Source: an uncultured Haloferula sp.
GTDB lineage: Bacteria; Verrucomicrobiota; Verrucomicrobiae; Verrucomicrobiales; Akkermansiaceae
Direction of reading: 5' to 3'
Assembly: GCA_946885645.1 (NCBI GenBank)
Contig: CAMPGU010000107.1
Location: forward strand, 1 to 12,581
Length of the DNA stretch: 12,581 nucleotides
This document shows, piece after piece, positions 1 to 6,397 of this stretch (its first letter is position 1; each line of letters opens with the position of its first letter). The translations under genes and the position numbers were made by a program. Below the pieces are notes generated by a model. That model was given only the letters and a program-made list of their open reading frames with translations, was not told where the DNA came from and made no database searches.

Positions 1-158
1 GCTTTGCACCGGCTTGGGAGAAGGCGATGCGGCAGGCCGAATTGGAACTGGAAGCGGGCGAAAGCGGCCTCAAAAAGCTGGTTCGCCGCGTGATCCCCGG
101 CATCGGAATGAGCGGCGGCAGTCCCGCCGCCAGCGGCGCGCAGGACACGGAGGGATGA
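1..158 (+). CDS. C-terminal end of an unidentified protein (5' truncated)
   Basis: An open frame enters from the left edge (first full codon at base 3) and stops with TGA at 156-158, giving 51 residues. The visible tail begins FAPAWEKAMRQAELELEAG, has a short basic stretch (GLKKLVRRV) and ends in a Gly/Ser/Ala-rich, probably disordered tail. The charged helical part and GC-rich codon choice look like real coding sequence, and the other two frames are less protein-like. No family is recognisable from so short a tail. The next gene starts 126 bp downstream behind its own promoter-like repeats, so the two need not be co-transcribed. Confidence 0.55.
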   Translation, partial: FAPAWEKAMRQAELELEAGESGLKKLVRRVIPGIGMSGGSPAASGAQDTEG

Positions 159-160
159 CG

Positions 161-176
161 GTTTGACCTGTCAAAC
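161..176. promoter_or_regulatory. Perfect inverted repeat, candidate operator
   Basis: GTTTGAC-CT-GTCAAAC: two perfect 7-bp arms around a 2-bp centre, three bases after the stop of the preceding gene and about 109 bp upstream of the AraC-type gene. The left arm contains TTGACC (162-167), which resembles a -35 box, but no good -10 lies at the right distance. The compact 16-bp dyad suits a dimeric helix-turn-helix regulator better than a terminator, since its loop is too small and no T-run follows. Confidence 0.4.
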
Positions 177-224
177 GGCGGACGTTCTGAAAAAATGTCC
201 CTCCCGGCGGTTGCCATCGGTTTC

Positions 225-277
225 GGAACTGCTGAGTCTCATTGAGTCATCTTTTTGCAGTTCCCAACAGCGGAGTC
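225..277. promoter_or_regulatory. Promoter-proximal repeat cluster before the AraC-type gene
   Basis: Two perfect 8-bp arms, GGAACTGC (225-232) and GCAGTTCC (257-264), enclose a 24-base loop. In the loop TGAGTC occurs at 233-238 and 243-248, exactly 10 bp apart, and GAGTC recurs at 273-277. AraC-family proteins usually bind direct repeats on one face of the helix, so this is a plausible autoregulatory site. GGAG at 272-275 is 9 bases before the ATG at 285 and could be the ribosome-binding site, in which case the third GAGTC overlaps it. Confidence 0.4.
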
Positions 278-284
278 TTAGAAC

Positions 285-1454
285 ATGTCCAGCAGTTCCG
301 ATCACGATATCCTCACCGTCCTTGACGCCGCCGGGCCCCAATGGGCCGAGCTTCAAGCGTGGAAAGCGGTTCCGGTGGAGCCCGCGGTGAACGGCTCCAT
401 CACCCTCAACGGGCCCGCTTTCATCTACCGCTGGGAGAACGGCCTGGGGCCCGTAAAAGTCTCTTTTTGGCCGGAGCAGGAAGGCCGCGTTTCGAGCGGA
501 AACGGGCAGCTCCTGGCCATCGAGCCGGGTCTCGGAACCATCCGGCTGAAGCTACCGGGGCGCGAGCCGATGGTGGTGGGAGCGGTGGATCCGGTGATCT
601 ACCAGCAGATCGGCGAACTCACGGGAGAGGCGCAATCCGCCCATCAGGGCCAAGCCGGTGAGAAATGGTCGCGGGATCTCGTGATCGTGGCGGCTGCCAT
701 GCGCTTGGCCGCGCTCACCCGCGAAGCGGCGGCGGCGGCGGCCGGCCCCGACCGGGGTGCCAAGCGCTCCCCGAAAAAGGACCAATTGGTTACCCAGCTC
801 CACGAATGGCTGCGCCCGAATCTGGAGAAATCCGTGAAGCTGGGAGATGCCGCCAAGCGCTTCAACAAGAGCCCGCGCCAGCTCATCCGGATCCTGAAGG
901 AAACCACGGGAGCCGGTTTCGCCGAGCACCTCACGATGCACCGCCTCACGCTCGCCCGAGCGCTGCTGATGCGCAGCGGCCAATCGGTGATGGATGTGGC
1001 GCGCGCTTCCGGGTTCAACAGCCGCGAGCAGTTCATCCGCTCCTTCAACAAGGCCTTCGGCTGGACGCCGCTGCAGTTCCGCAAAGCTTGGAACCAAGCC
1101 GCCCTGAGCGATGCAGAACTGGCGGAACTTTGCCAGGTATCCGAGCGTTCGACGGTGGAGTGGCTGCCGGTCGGGTCCGTGGCTTCCAGCCCTGACGAAG
1201 ACCGCGAAGGAGAGCCCCACACGGTGGTAGTGGCGAACGCCCTCCACGAGATCGTCGAGCTTTTCTGGGTCACCCCGCAGGGCAAGCGCGCACGCATCGA
1301 CGTGCTGGAGCGCGGCGGCATGGTTTTCGTCAACCGCGACAACGGCGGCTCCTGCTGGATCGTCCGCGCGCCCGGCTCAGGGCGGGAACGCTGCTTCCGC
1401 ACACCGGACGATCACGCGCTGGCGGTGGTCAGCGCCGCTACGATGGAGGGGTGA
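285..1454 (+). CDS. AraC-family transcriptional regulator with C-terminal VHL-beta-like domain
   Basis: A 389-residue protein, presumably a cytoplasmic DNA-binding regulator. Residues 1-125 form a probably beta-rich N-terminal region (with FIYRWENG and VKVSFWPEQEG) of no recognised family; it is not an obvious cupin sensor. An Ala-rich linker (148-153) leads to the AraC double helix-turn-helix at about 166-268, with the family pattern in VARASGFNSREQFIRSFNKA followed by GWTPLQFRKAW. Typical AraC regulators end here. This one continues for 120 residues, and about 313-383 resemble the VHL beta-domain (VVVANALHEIVELFWV, a Gly-containing turn, SCWIVRA). The ATG at 285 is supported by GGAG 9 bases upstream. 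The gene has its own repeat-containing upstream region and converges on the minus-strand gene after it. DNA-binding assignment is strong; the VHL-like call is from pattern memory, and target and ligand are unknown. Confidence 0.85.
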   Translation: MSSSSDHDILTVLDAAGPQWAELQAWKAVPVEPAVNGSITLNGPAFIYRWENGLGPVKVSFWPEQEGRVSSGNGQLLAIEPGLGTIRLKLPGREPMVVGAVDPVIYQQIGELTGEAQSAHQGQAGEKWSRDLVIVAAAMRLAALTREAAAAAAGPDRGAKRSPKKDQLVTQLHEWLRPNLEKSVKLGDAAKRFNKSPRQLIRILKETTGAGFAEHLTMHRLTLARALLMRSGQSVMDVARASGFNSREQFIRSFNKAFGWTPLQFRKAWNQAALSDAELAELCQVSERSTVEWLPVGSVASSPDEDREGEPHTVVVANALHEIVELFWVTPQGKRARIDVLERGGMVFVNRDNGGSCWIVRAPGSGRERCFRTPDDHALAVVSAATMEG

Positions 1455-1455
1455 A

Positions 1456-1477
1456 CGCCGCGGCGCGAGCCGCGGTG
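1456..1477. terminator. GC-rich hairpin between convergent genes, probable bidirectional terminator
   Basis: CGCCGCGGC-GCGA-GCCGCGGTG fills almost the whole 23-bp space between the two convergent stop codons. On the + strand the stem is nine pairs including one G-U, capped by a GNRA-type GCGA tetraloop. Neither side carries a clear U-run, so intrinsic termination would be weak; it may instead protect RNA ends or act with Rho. Confidence 0.5.
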
Positions 1478-2734
1478 CTACTTCTTGATGCGGATGGAAG
1501 TGCCGCAGAAGGTGCAGTTGAACCACTTGAAGGTCATCACGTGCAGCGCCAGGGCACCGATGTGACCCAGCAGGGGCAGATGGTGGGCCTTGCGGTTCTT
1601 CAGGCAATGCTTCGGCACATAGAGCCGCTGGGCGCAAACCCGGCACTTCGCGCGGGCGCTCACGAGAATGTAGAGAAGCCCCAGCACCGGCAGGGAGATG
1701 GGGAAGGCGATGATCCATTTCGGCACCCACTGGAAGCTCTCCTGTTTCTCGTTCGAGAGGATCAGCAGAGGGGCGGCGATCACCGCAAGCGGCACGGAAA
1801 GCTGGAGTAGGACCGCGAAGAGCCCGCCGAACCACACCTTCAGAGGTTGGTCGTGCAGCACGCCGCGGATGTAGAAGCGGGAGCCGGGCTTCCGGCCCTT
1901 GTTCGTCTCCGGGAGGGGGGACCGCAGCAGGGCGATCCGGTCGTCCTGCATGCCCGCCTTGCTTGAAGAGGCGCGCACCGGCGGAGCATCGCCCTGCACC
2001 TCCTCGATGGTGCGGACCTTCGAGGCGTCGATGCCCCGGCGACCCGGAGCAGGTCCCGAATCGGAAACCTCGACCGAAACGGGTGCCGTCATCGTCCGGC
2101 GGCCTCCCGCCGGAGCTTCGGGAATATCCTTTGGCACCGGCTTCTCCACCGTCACCCGGACCTCGAGATCTCCCGACGCGCGGTTCAGGAGCGCAGCCAC
2201 CGCGATCTCCGAAGGGCCGATTCCCCTCTCAGCCAGCGTTCGGGCCGGAATCGGAATGGCGAGGGGAGCCGCGGCCAGCATTTCCTGAACCTCCTGCTCG
2301 GCTTCGTAGTTCACGAGACCGGCTTCCGCGGCCCTGTCCTCGCCCGCCGTTTGCAGCGGGTCCCCGGCAACCGCCGCGGCCGATGCCGCCACCGGCTCTG
2401 CCGGGGAAACGGCTTTGGCGCTCCGGCGGCGCGTGGTTCTACCGGGAGCAATGGCATCCCCGGTTTCGGCAGCCGCCGTCACCACCGCAGTTTTCTTGCC
2501 GACCGGCACCGCGCCGGGATCCAGAAGGCGGATCGCGGCACTCACCCAGCGTTCGACCTTCGGCCGCCCGGGCGTGCGCGGCATGATCTTGAGCATCGTA
2601 TTGGCCGCGGCGAGCTCCCGCGTCAGCACGTCCACATCCGCCTTGGCCAAGGACTGCACGTCGGTCCAACCGGTGGCTTGAAGCAATTCCTCCTCAAGCG
2701 GACCGACGCCCTCGATATTAGTTAGATCCGACAT
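1478..2734 (-). CDS. Helix-hairpin-helix protein with two membrane segments and a Cys-rich C-terminus (hypothetical)
   Basis: A 418-residue protein of unidentified function. Residues 1-72 (IEGVGPLEEELLQATG, then a second helical unit to about 70) resemble the helix-hairpin-helix fold of DUF4332-type proteins, which in other families binds DNA or protein. Residues 75-285 are Ala/Pro-rich and charged, probably a disordered linker. Hydrophobic segments at about 301-326 and 340-360 look transmembrane. The tail has C364-x2-C367, C377 and C407-x2-C410, a possible split zinc ribbon. The predicted picture is a membrane-anchored protein with a soluble helix-hairpin-helix head. It lies 50 bp downstream of valS on the same strand and is likely co-transcribed with it. 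The start is the ATG at 2734, preceded by a G-run (GGGGG) rather than a well-spaced Shine-Dalgarno. Confidence 0.8.
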   Translation of the reverse strand: MSDLTNIEGVGPLEEELLQATGWTDVQSLAKADVDVLTRELAAANTMLKIMPRTPGRPKVERWVSAAIRLLDPGAVPVGKKTAVVTAAAETGDAIAPGRTTRRRSAKAVSPAEPVAASAAAVAGDPLQTAGEDRAAEAGLVNYEAEQEVQEMLAAAPLAIPIPARTLAERGIGPSEIAVAALLNRASGDLEVRVTVEKPVPKDIPEAPAGGRRTMTAPVSVEVSDSGPAPGRRGIDASKVRTIEEVQGDAPPVRASSSKAGMQDDRIALLRSPLPETNKGRKPGSRFYIRGVLHDQPLKVWFGGLFAVLLQLSVPLAVIAAPLLILSNEKQESFQWVPKWIIAFPISLPVLGLLYILVSARAKCRVCAQRLYVPKHCLKNRKAHHLPLLGHIGALALHVMTFKWFNCTFCGTSIRIKK

Positions 2735-2784
2735 CCCCCGTACGAATTCGCGACTTTATGAACTGGTGCTTGGCTTGCAAGGCA

Positions 2785-5631
2785 TCATCCGAGGCCTTCC
2801 AACATCTCCCGGAGTTGGGCCAGCTTGCCGTGCCACTCTCCGAGGCGGGCCTTTTCCTGCTCCACCACCTCGGCGGGCGCGCGCGCCACGAAGCTCTCGT
2901 TGCCGAGTTTGGATTCGCTGCGCACCACCTCCTGTTCGATCTTTGCAATCTCCCGGGCGAGGCGGGTTTTCTCGGCCGCCACGTCGATGAGGCCCTCCAA
3001 AGGAAGATAGACTTCGCCCACCGGTGTCAGGGAGACGGGCGTGCCTTTGGGAGCATCGTACGACGAGTCCAGCTCGATTTCCTTCGCACCGGCCAAAAGA
3101 GCCAGCACTTGCTTCTCCTCCGCCAGCCAGTCGGCCGCACCTTTCACCACCAGACGCACATCGCGGCGTGTCGCGACGTTGTACTCGGCCTTGAGATTCC
3201 GGAGACGCCCGGCGGTTTCATAAATGGCAGCCGCCTTGGATTGCTCGGCGGCGATCTCCTCCGCGGCGAGCCCGGCGAGCACCGGCTCCTCGGGTAGCTC
3301 CGCTTGCATGAGAAACCCGCCTTCATCGACATAGCCCATATTGAGCGAAAGCTCCTCCGTCAGATGCGGCATATAGGGATGCAGCAATTGAAGGAAGCGG
3401 CTCATCACCGTATCGAAGACCGACAGCGTGACCGCGCGGGCTTCCGGCGTCGCGGTCTCCCGCAGGTCGCCCTTCACTGCTTCCAGGAACTTGTCGCAGA
3501 ACTCGCTCCACAGGAATTCGTAGAGACGCTGAGCGATCTCGCCGAACCGATACTCGCCGTAGATCCGGACCAGATCGGCCGACAATTCATCCAGTTTCGC
3601 GAGGATATCGATGTGGAAGCAGTTTGCCATCCCGACGATGTCCTCCCCTTCCCCGTCACCGGGATCGGAGGATTCAATGCTTCCGCCCATCTGGCGGAAG
3701 CGGCAGGCATTATAGAGCTTGTTGGCGAAGTTCCGGCCCTCTTCCACGGAGGCCTCGTCGAAGCGGACATCGGCACCCACCGGGGCGATGCGCATGAGAC
3801 CGAAACGCAGGCCGTCCGCTCCGTATTTCTCCATGAGATCCACCGGGTCCGGCGAATTGCCCAACGATTTCGACATCTTCCGGCCCTGGAGGTCCCGGAT
3901 GATCGAGGTGAAATAGACGTTCTTGAAAGGCAGCCCGCCTTCGAAGCGGAAACCCGCCATGATCATCCGCGCCACCCAAAAGAAGATGATGTCCGGGCCG
4001 GTCACGAGATCCGTGGTCGGGTAGAATTTCCTCAAGGTCGGCGTCTCCTCGCCGACGTCCGCCATTGTTGCGAAGGGCCAGAGCCAGGAGCTGAACCAGG
4101 TGTCCATCACGTCTTCGTCGCGCGTGAATCCGTATTGCTCGAATGTTCGTCCGAGACCCTCGTTAGGGGTCGCGATGAAAATCTCATACGACCCCACCGT
4201 CTCGGCGACGACCGGCAGCAAAGGATCTTCGTCATGTGCAATAGGATGCTCTTCCCCCTGCTTCACAATCCGGACTACAACATCTTCACCGCCCCAACAT
4301 CCCTTAATATAGGAATCCCAACCCCACGGGAGTAGCTCCTCGCTCCAATTGTCTTCGGTCAAGTTGACCTCCTTCCTCCACACCGGGATCTGGTGGCCCC
4401 ACCAGAGCTGGCGGCTGATGCACCAGTCCTGCAGATTCTCCATCCAGTGGGCGTAGGTCTTCGCCCAGCGCTCGGGGCGGAACCGGATCTCTCCGCTCGC
4501 CACCGCGCCGGCAGCTTCCTTTACACAGGGATACTTGAGGAACCACTGCATCGAGATGCGCGGCTCGATCGGCACGCCTGCCCGCTCGGAGAAGCCGACG
4601 TTGTTCTCATACTCCTCCACCTTGAGGAGCAAGCCCATCTCCTCCAGCTTCGCGGCCGCCTTCTTCCGCGCGACGAAGCGGTCCAGGCCGTGCAACTCCG
4701 GCACTGCGGGGCAATGGATATGCGCGTCCGGCGTGAGGACGTCGATGATCTCCAGGTTGTGACGGAGGCCGATCTCGAAGTCGGCCTTGTCGTGCGCGGG
4801 GGTGATCTTCAGCGCGCCGGTGCCGAATTCGATGTCCACGTGGTCGTCCGCGATCACCGGGATCGCCGCATGAGGGAAGGGACGATAGACCGAACGCCCG
4901 ACGTATTTCGCGAAGCGCGGGTCTTTCGGATTCACGGCCACGGCCACGTCACCCATCAAGGTTTCCGGCCGGGTGGTGGAAATCTCCAGGAACTCTCCCG
5001 GTGCATCCGTGAGCTCGTACTTCATGAAGTAGAGCTTCGAGCGCTGTGGGGTCATGATCACCTCTTCATCGGAGAGGGCGGTCAGGGACACGGGGCACCA
5101 ATTCACGATCCGCTTGCCGCGGTAGATCAGGCCTTCCTTGAAAAGCTCGACGAAAACATGGCTGACCCACTTCGTGTAGGCCTCGTCCATCGTAAAGCGC
5201 TCCCGAGACCAATCGCACGAGCAGCCGAGGCGCTTGAGCTGGTTGATGATGATGTCGCCGTGCTTGTCCTTGAAAGCCCAGACGCGCTTCAGGAACTCGT
5301 CCCGGCCGAGATCGCGACGGGTGAGCTTTTCGTTCTCGCGCAATTCGCGCTCCACCTTCGCCTGGGTGGCGATGCCGGCGTGGTCCGTGCCGGGGAGCCA
5401 GAGCACTTCCTTCCCCTCCTGGCGGGCGCGGCGGGCGAGAATGTCCTGGATGGTATTATTGAGAACGTGTCCGAGATGCAGGATGCCGGTGACATTCGGC
5501 GGCGGAATGACAATGGAGTACGCGGGCTTCTCCGAGGACGGGTCCGCCTCGAAACATTTCCCCTCGATCCAAGCGGCATACCATTTGGCTTCAACCGCTT
5601 GGGGTTCGTAGGCTTTTGGCAAATCGGACAT
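2785..5631 (-). CDS. valS: Valine--tRNA ligase (ValRS)
   Basis: A class I aminoacyl-tRNA synthetase that charges tRNA-Val with valine at the expense of ATP, cytoplasmic, 948 residues as expected for bacterial ValRS. The HIGH-type motif is HLGH at 52-55 within PPNVTGILHLGH, and KMSKS is at 585-589. The CP1 editing domain carries TTRPETLMGD (219-228) and GTGALKITPAHD. DWCISRQLWWGHQIP (402-416) and DTWFSSWLWPF (510-520) are typical of the ValRS core. An anticodon-binding helical domain follows, and the C-terminus (about 880-948) is the coiled-coil tRNA-binding arm. Residues 420-505 form a linker much longer than in E. coli ValRS and are encoded with AT-richer codons. The start at 5631 fits the usual N-terminus; no Shine-Dalgarno is visible. 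IleRS and LeuRS were rejected on these ValRS signatures and the C-terminal arm. Confidence 0.97.
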   Translation of the reverse strand: MSDLPKAYEPQAVEAKWYAAWIEGKCFEADPSSEKPAYSIVIPPPNVTGILHLGHVLNNTIQDILARRARQEGKEVLWLPGTDHAGIATQAKVERELRENEKLTRRDLGRDEFLKRVWAFKDKHGDIIINQLKRLGCSCDWSRERFTMDEAYTKWVSHVFVELFKEGLIYRGKRIVNWCPVSLTALSDEEVIMTPQRSKLYFMKYELTDAPGEFLEISTTRPETLMGDVAVAVNPKDPRFAKYVGRSVYRPFPHAAIPVIADDHVDIEFGTGALKITPAHDKADFEIGLRHNLEIIDVLTPDAHIHCPAVPELHGLDRFVARKKAAAKLEEMGLLLKVEEYENNVGFSERAGVPIEPRISMQWFLKYPCVKEAAGAVASGEIRFRPERWAKTYAHWMENLQDWCISRQLWWGHQIPVWRKEVNLTEDNWSEELLPWGWDSYIKGCWGGEDVVVRIVKQGEEHPIAHDEDPLLPVVAETVGSYEIFIATPNEGLGRTFEQYGFTRDEDVMDTWFSSWLWPFATMADVGEETPTLRKFYPTTDLVTGPDIIFFWVARMIMAGFRFEGGLPFKNVYFTSIIRDLQGRKMSKSLGNSPDPVDLMEKYGADGLRFGLMRIAPVGADVRFDEASVEEGRNFANKLYNACRFRQMGGSIESSDPGDGEGEDIVGMANCFHIDILAKLDELSADLVRIYGEYRFGEIAQRLYEFLWSEFCDKFLEAVKGDLRETATPEARAVTLSVFDTVMSRFLQLLHPYMPHLTEELSLNMGYVDEGGFLMQAELPEEPVLAGLAAEEIAAEQSKAAAIYETAGRLRNLKAEYNVATRRDVRLVVKGAADWLAEEKQVLALLAGAKEIELDSSYDAPKGTPVSLTPVGEVYLPLEGLIDVAAEKTRLAREIAKIEQEVVRSESKLGNESFVARAPAEVVEQEKARLGEWHGKLAQLREMLEGLG

Positions 5632-5678
5632 ATGGCCGCGGAGGGATGCCAGAGGGCACCCGGTTTGTAAAGGGGAGC

Positions 5679-5690
5679 AGTCCCGGGACT
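5679..5690. promoter_or_regulatory. 12-bp perfect palindrome in the valS upstream region
   Basis: AGTCCCGGGACT is perfectly self-complementary and centred about 53 bp upstream of the valS ATG. It could be an operator, or a small stem in the valS 5' leader. Short perfect palindromes do occur by chance in GC-rich DNA. Confidence 0.3.
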
Positions 5691-5713
5691 TGCCGGAGAG
5701 TCGTCGTCCCCCG

Positions 5714-5732
5714 CCCGTACCCTAGCTACGGG
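5714..5732. promoter_or_regulatory. Hairpin in the valS upstream region
   Basis: CCCGTA (5714-5719) and TACGGG (5727-5732) form a six-pair stem with a 7-base loop. It lies about 83 bp before the valS start and, with the palindrome at 5679-5690, would put two stems in a valS leader. No U-run or T-box antiterminator motif accompanies it. Confidence 0.3.
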
Positions 5733-5838
5733 TTTACCGCGGCACGCGATAGCGTGATTTTCAAACGGGGCAAAATCGGCCATTCTGATCTGGAAGCGAC
5801 GCCGCCGCACCGCCGGAAAAGCTCGCGAAAATCTCCCC

Positions 5839-5888
5839 GGAAGGTAGCCCGCTGCTCGTTCCCCCCGACGAAACCCAGCGGGCCTTCC
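5839..5888. other. Long stable stem-loop upstream of valS
   Basis: GGAAG (5839-5843) plus GCCCGCTG (5847-5854) pair with CAGCGGGC (5876-5883) plus CTTCC (5884-5888): 13 base pairs interrupted only by a 3-base bulge (5844-5846). Inside, TCGT (5856-5859) pairs with ACGA (5868-5871), leaving a loop that is C6 on the + strand and G6 on the minus strand. The stem has no G-U pairs, so it does not reveal which strand is transcribed. No U-run follows on either side, arguing against an intrinsic terminator. It could be a small-RNA domain, a leader structure or a repeat unit. Confidence 0.5.
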
Positions 5889-5942
5889 TTTCCCCGGAAA
5901 GCGGGACTTCCCTCTCGCTCCGTTTTTCTCCCCACATACGGG

Positions 5943-6008
5943 CAAAAAAGAAGCCCGACCGGTATTCCTTAGGAAAAACCCAAAAACCTAAAGAACCACC
6001 GGCCGGGC
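5943..6008 (-). terminator. Intrinsic terminator on the minus strand
   Basis: Read on the minus strand, an 11-pair stem (6008-5998 with 5963-5953) encloses a 7-pair inner stem (5993-5987 with 5973-5967) and is followed directly by TTCTTTTTTG (5952-5943). Each stem has one imperfect position that is a G-U pair on the minus strand but an A-C mismatch on the plus strand, so base pairing and T-tract agree on minus-strand transcription. It would end either readthrough from the flavoprotein gene at 6398 or a small RNA, and it separates those from valS. Confidence 0.8.
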
Positions 6009-6078
6009 CACCTGCCAGGAGCGAACTCCGAGACAAGATCTGTTATCAATTGCGGTGCGTCTTCCGCAGATGCCTTAC
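5943..6078 (-). ncRNA. Candidate small RNA ending at the minus-strand terminator
   Basis: The terminator at 5943-6008 lies about 390 bases beyond the nearest upstream minus-strand stop codon (6398), so a separate short transcript may end there. On the minus strand an A-rich stretch (complement of 6121-6130) and a TATAGG-like -10 near 6082-6087 could start an RNA at about 6078. The roughly 136-nt product would hold a stem from ATCTG/CAGAT arms (6038-6042 with 6067-6071), a GGAG-UUCG-CUCC hairpin (6018-6029), then the terminator. No -35 box matches well and the RNA fits no family I know. The alternative is the 3' untranslated region of the gene at 6398-7960. Confidence 0.25.
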
Positions 6079-6153
6079 ACCTATAAAACGCCGCCGACGG
6101 GATTCTTGTTTCAGAATTTCTCGTTTTTTTGCGGAGCTTTCGGGTGACGCTTC

Positions 6154-6188
6154 CGACAAGGACGAAGGCCCGCCCCCCGGGGCTGTCG
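6154..6188. other. Stem-loop in the gap upstream of valS
   Basis: CGACA (6154-6158) pairs with TGTCG (6184-6188), and a GCCC/GGGC stem can form inside it across a bulge. It is GC-rich with no U-run on either strand and its role is unknown. It is less convincing than its neighbours because of the bulge. Confidence 0.3.
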
Positions 6189-6289
6189 TTAGCTGCTGAT
6201 TTCCAATTCGCCGCCCATCAGCGCGAGCCAAGGACTCCCGGCAGAGCCACGTCGGGACAAAGTTCCCGCCGAAGGACACGCCGGGGCAC

Positions 6290-6358
6290 AATGTTAGGTC
6301 ATGGCCGCCGGACTTTCTGTCCAAGGCCGGAGCCATGCATGGACAGCGATCTAACATT
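6290..6358. other. Nested structured element with two alternative inner hairpins
   Basis: AATGTTAGGTC (6290-6300) pairs with GATCTAACATT (6348-6358): 11 pairs, with one G-U if the + strand is transcribed and one mismatch on the minus strand. Inside, CATGGC (6300-6305) can pair with GCCATG (6332-6337), supported by CCGG/CCGG. Alternatively CTGTCCA (6317-6323) pairs perfectly with TGGACAG (6340-6346) around a GGC-CGGA-GCC hairpin. The two inner folds exclude each other. The element ends 40 bp before the stop codon of the flavoprotein gene and has no U-run. It may be a mobile-repeat remnant, a 3'-end structure or a riboregulator. Confidence 0.4.
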
Positions 6359-6397
6359 CCGGACCCGGCGCTTTCAGATCCTGATAGATGCGGAGGG

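Larger units (their letters stand above)
5632..6397. other. 766-bp non-coding gap rich in stem-loops
   Basis: No reading frame here looks like a protein: the open frames are Arg/Pro/Ser-rich, overlap one another and run through a clear terminator. The gap instead holds palindromes close to valS (5679-5690, 5714-5732), a small hairpin with CACGC arms (5743-5756), a 13-bp hairpin (5839-5888), a minus-strand terminator (5943-6008), a GGAG-UUCG-CUCC hairpin read on the minus strand (6018-6029), a hairpin at 6154-6188, and a nested element (6290-6358). I looked for tRNA, tmRNA, SRP RNA, RNase P and T-box signatures by eye and saw none. No convincing sigma-70 promoter for valS was found, although it should lie in here. 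Confidence 0.6.

Noticed and set aside
552..1402. Long minus-strand open frames opposite the AraC-type gene
   Set aside because: They mirror the codon periodicity of the plus-strand gene, a common GC-rich artefact, and have no domain features.
3304..5670. Long plus-strand open frames opposite valS
   Set aside because: They are antisense shadows of the well-supported ValRS gene.
5761..6036. 91-residue minus-strand open frame upstream of valS
   Set aside because: It is translated straight through the minus-strand terminator and the 13-bp hairpin; composition is that of random GC-rich sequence.
6102..6130. Plus-strand terminator from ATTCT/AGAAT and a T7 run
   Set aside because: The stem is only five A/T-rich pairs, the T-run begins seven bases later, and no plus-strand gene ends nearby.
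5632..6397. tRNA, tmRNA, SRP RNA, RNase P RNA or T-box leader in the gap
   Set aside because: A GGACAGAAAGTCCGG stretch on the minus strand recalled RNase P but the other conserved blocks are missing; no TPsiC arm, CCA end, tag reading frame, SRP loop or T-box motif was seen.
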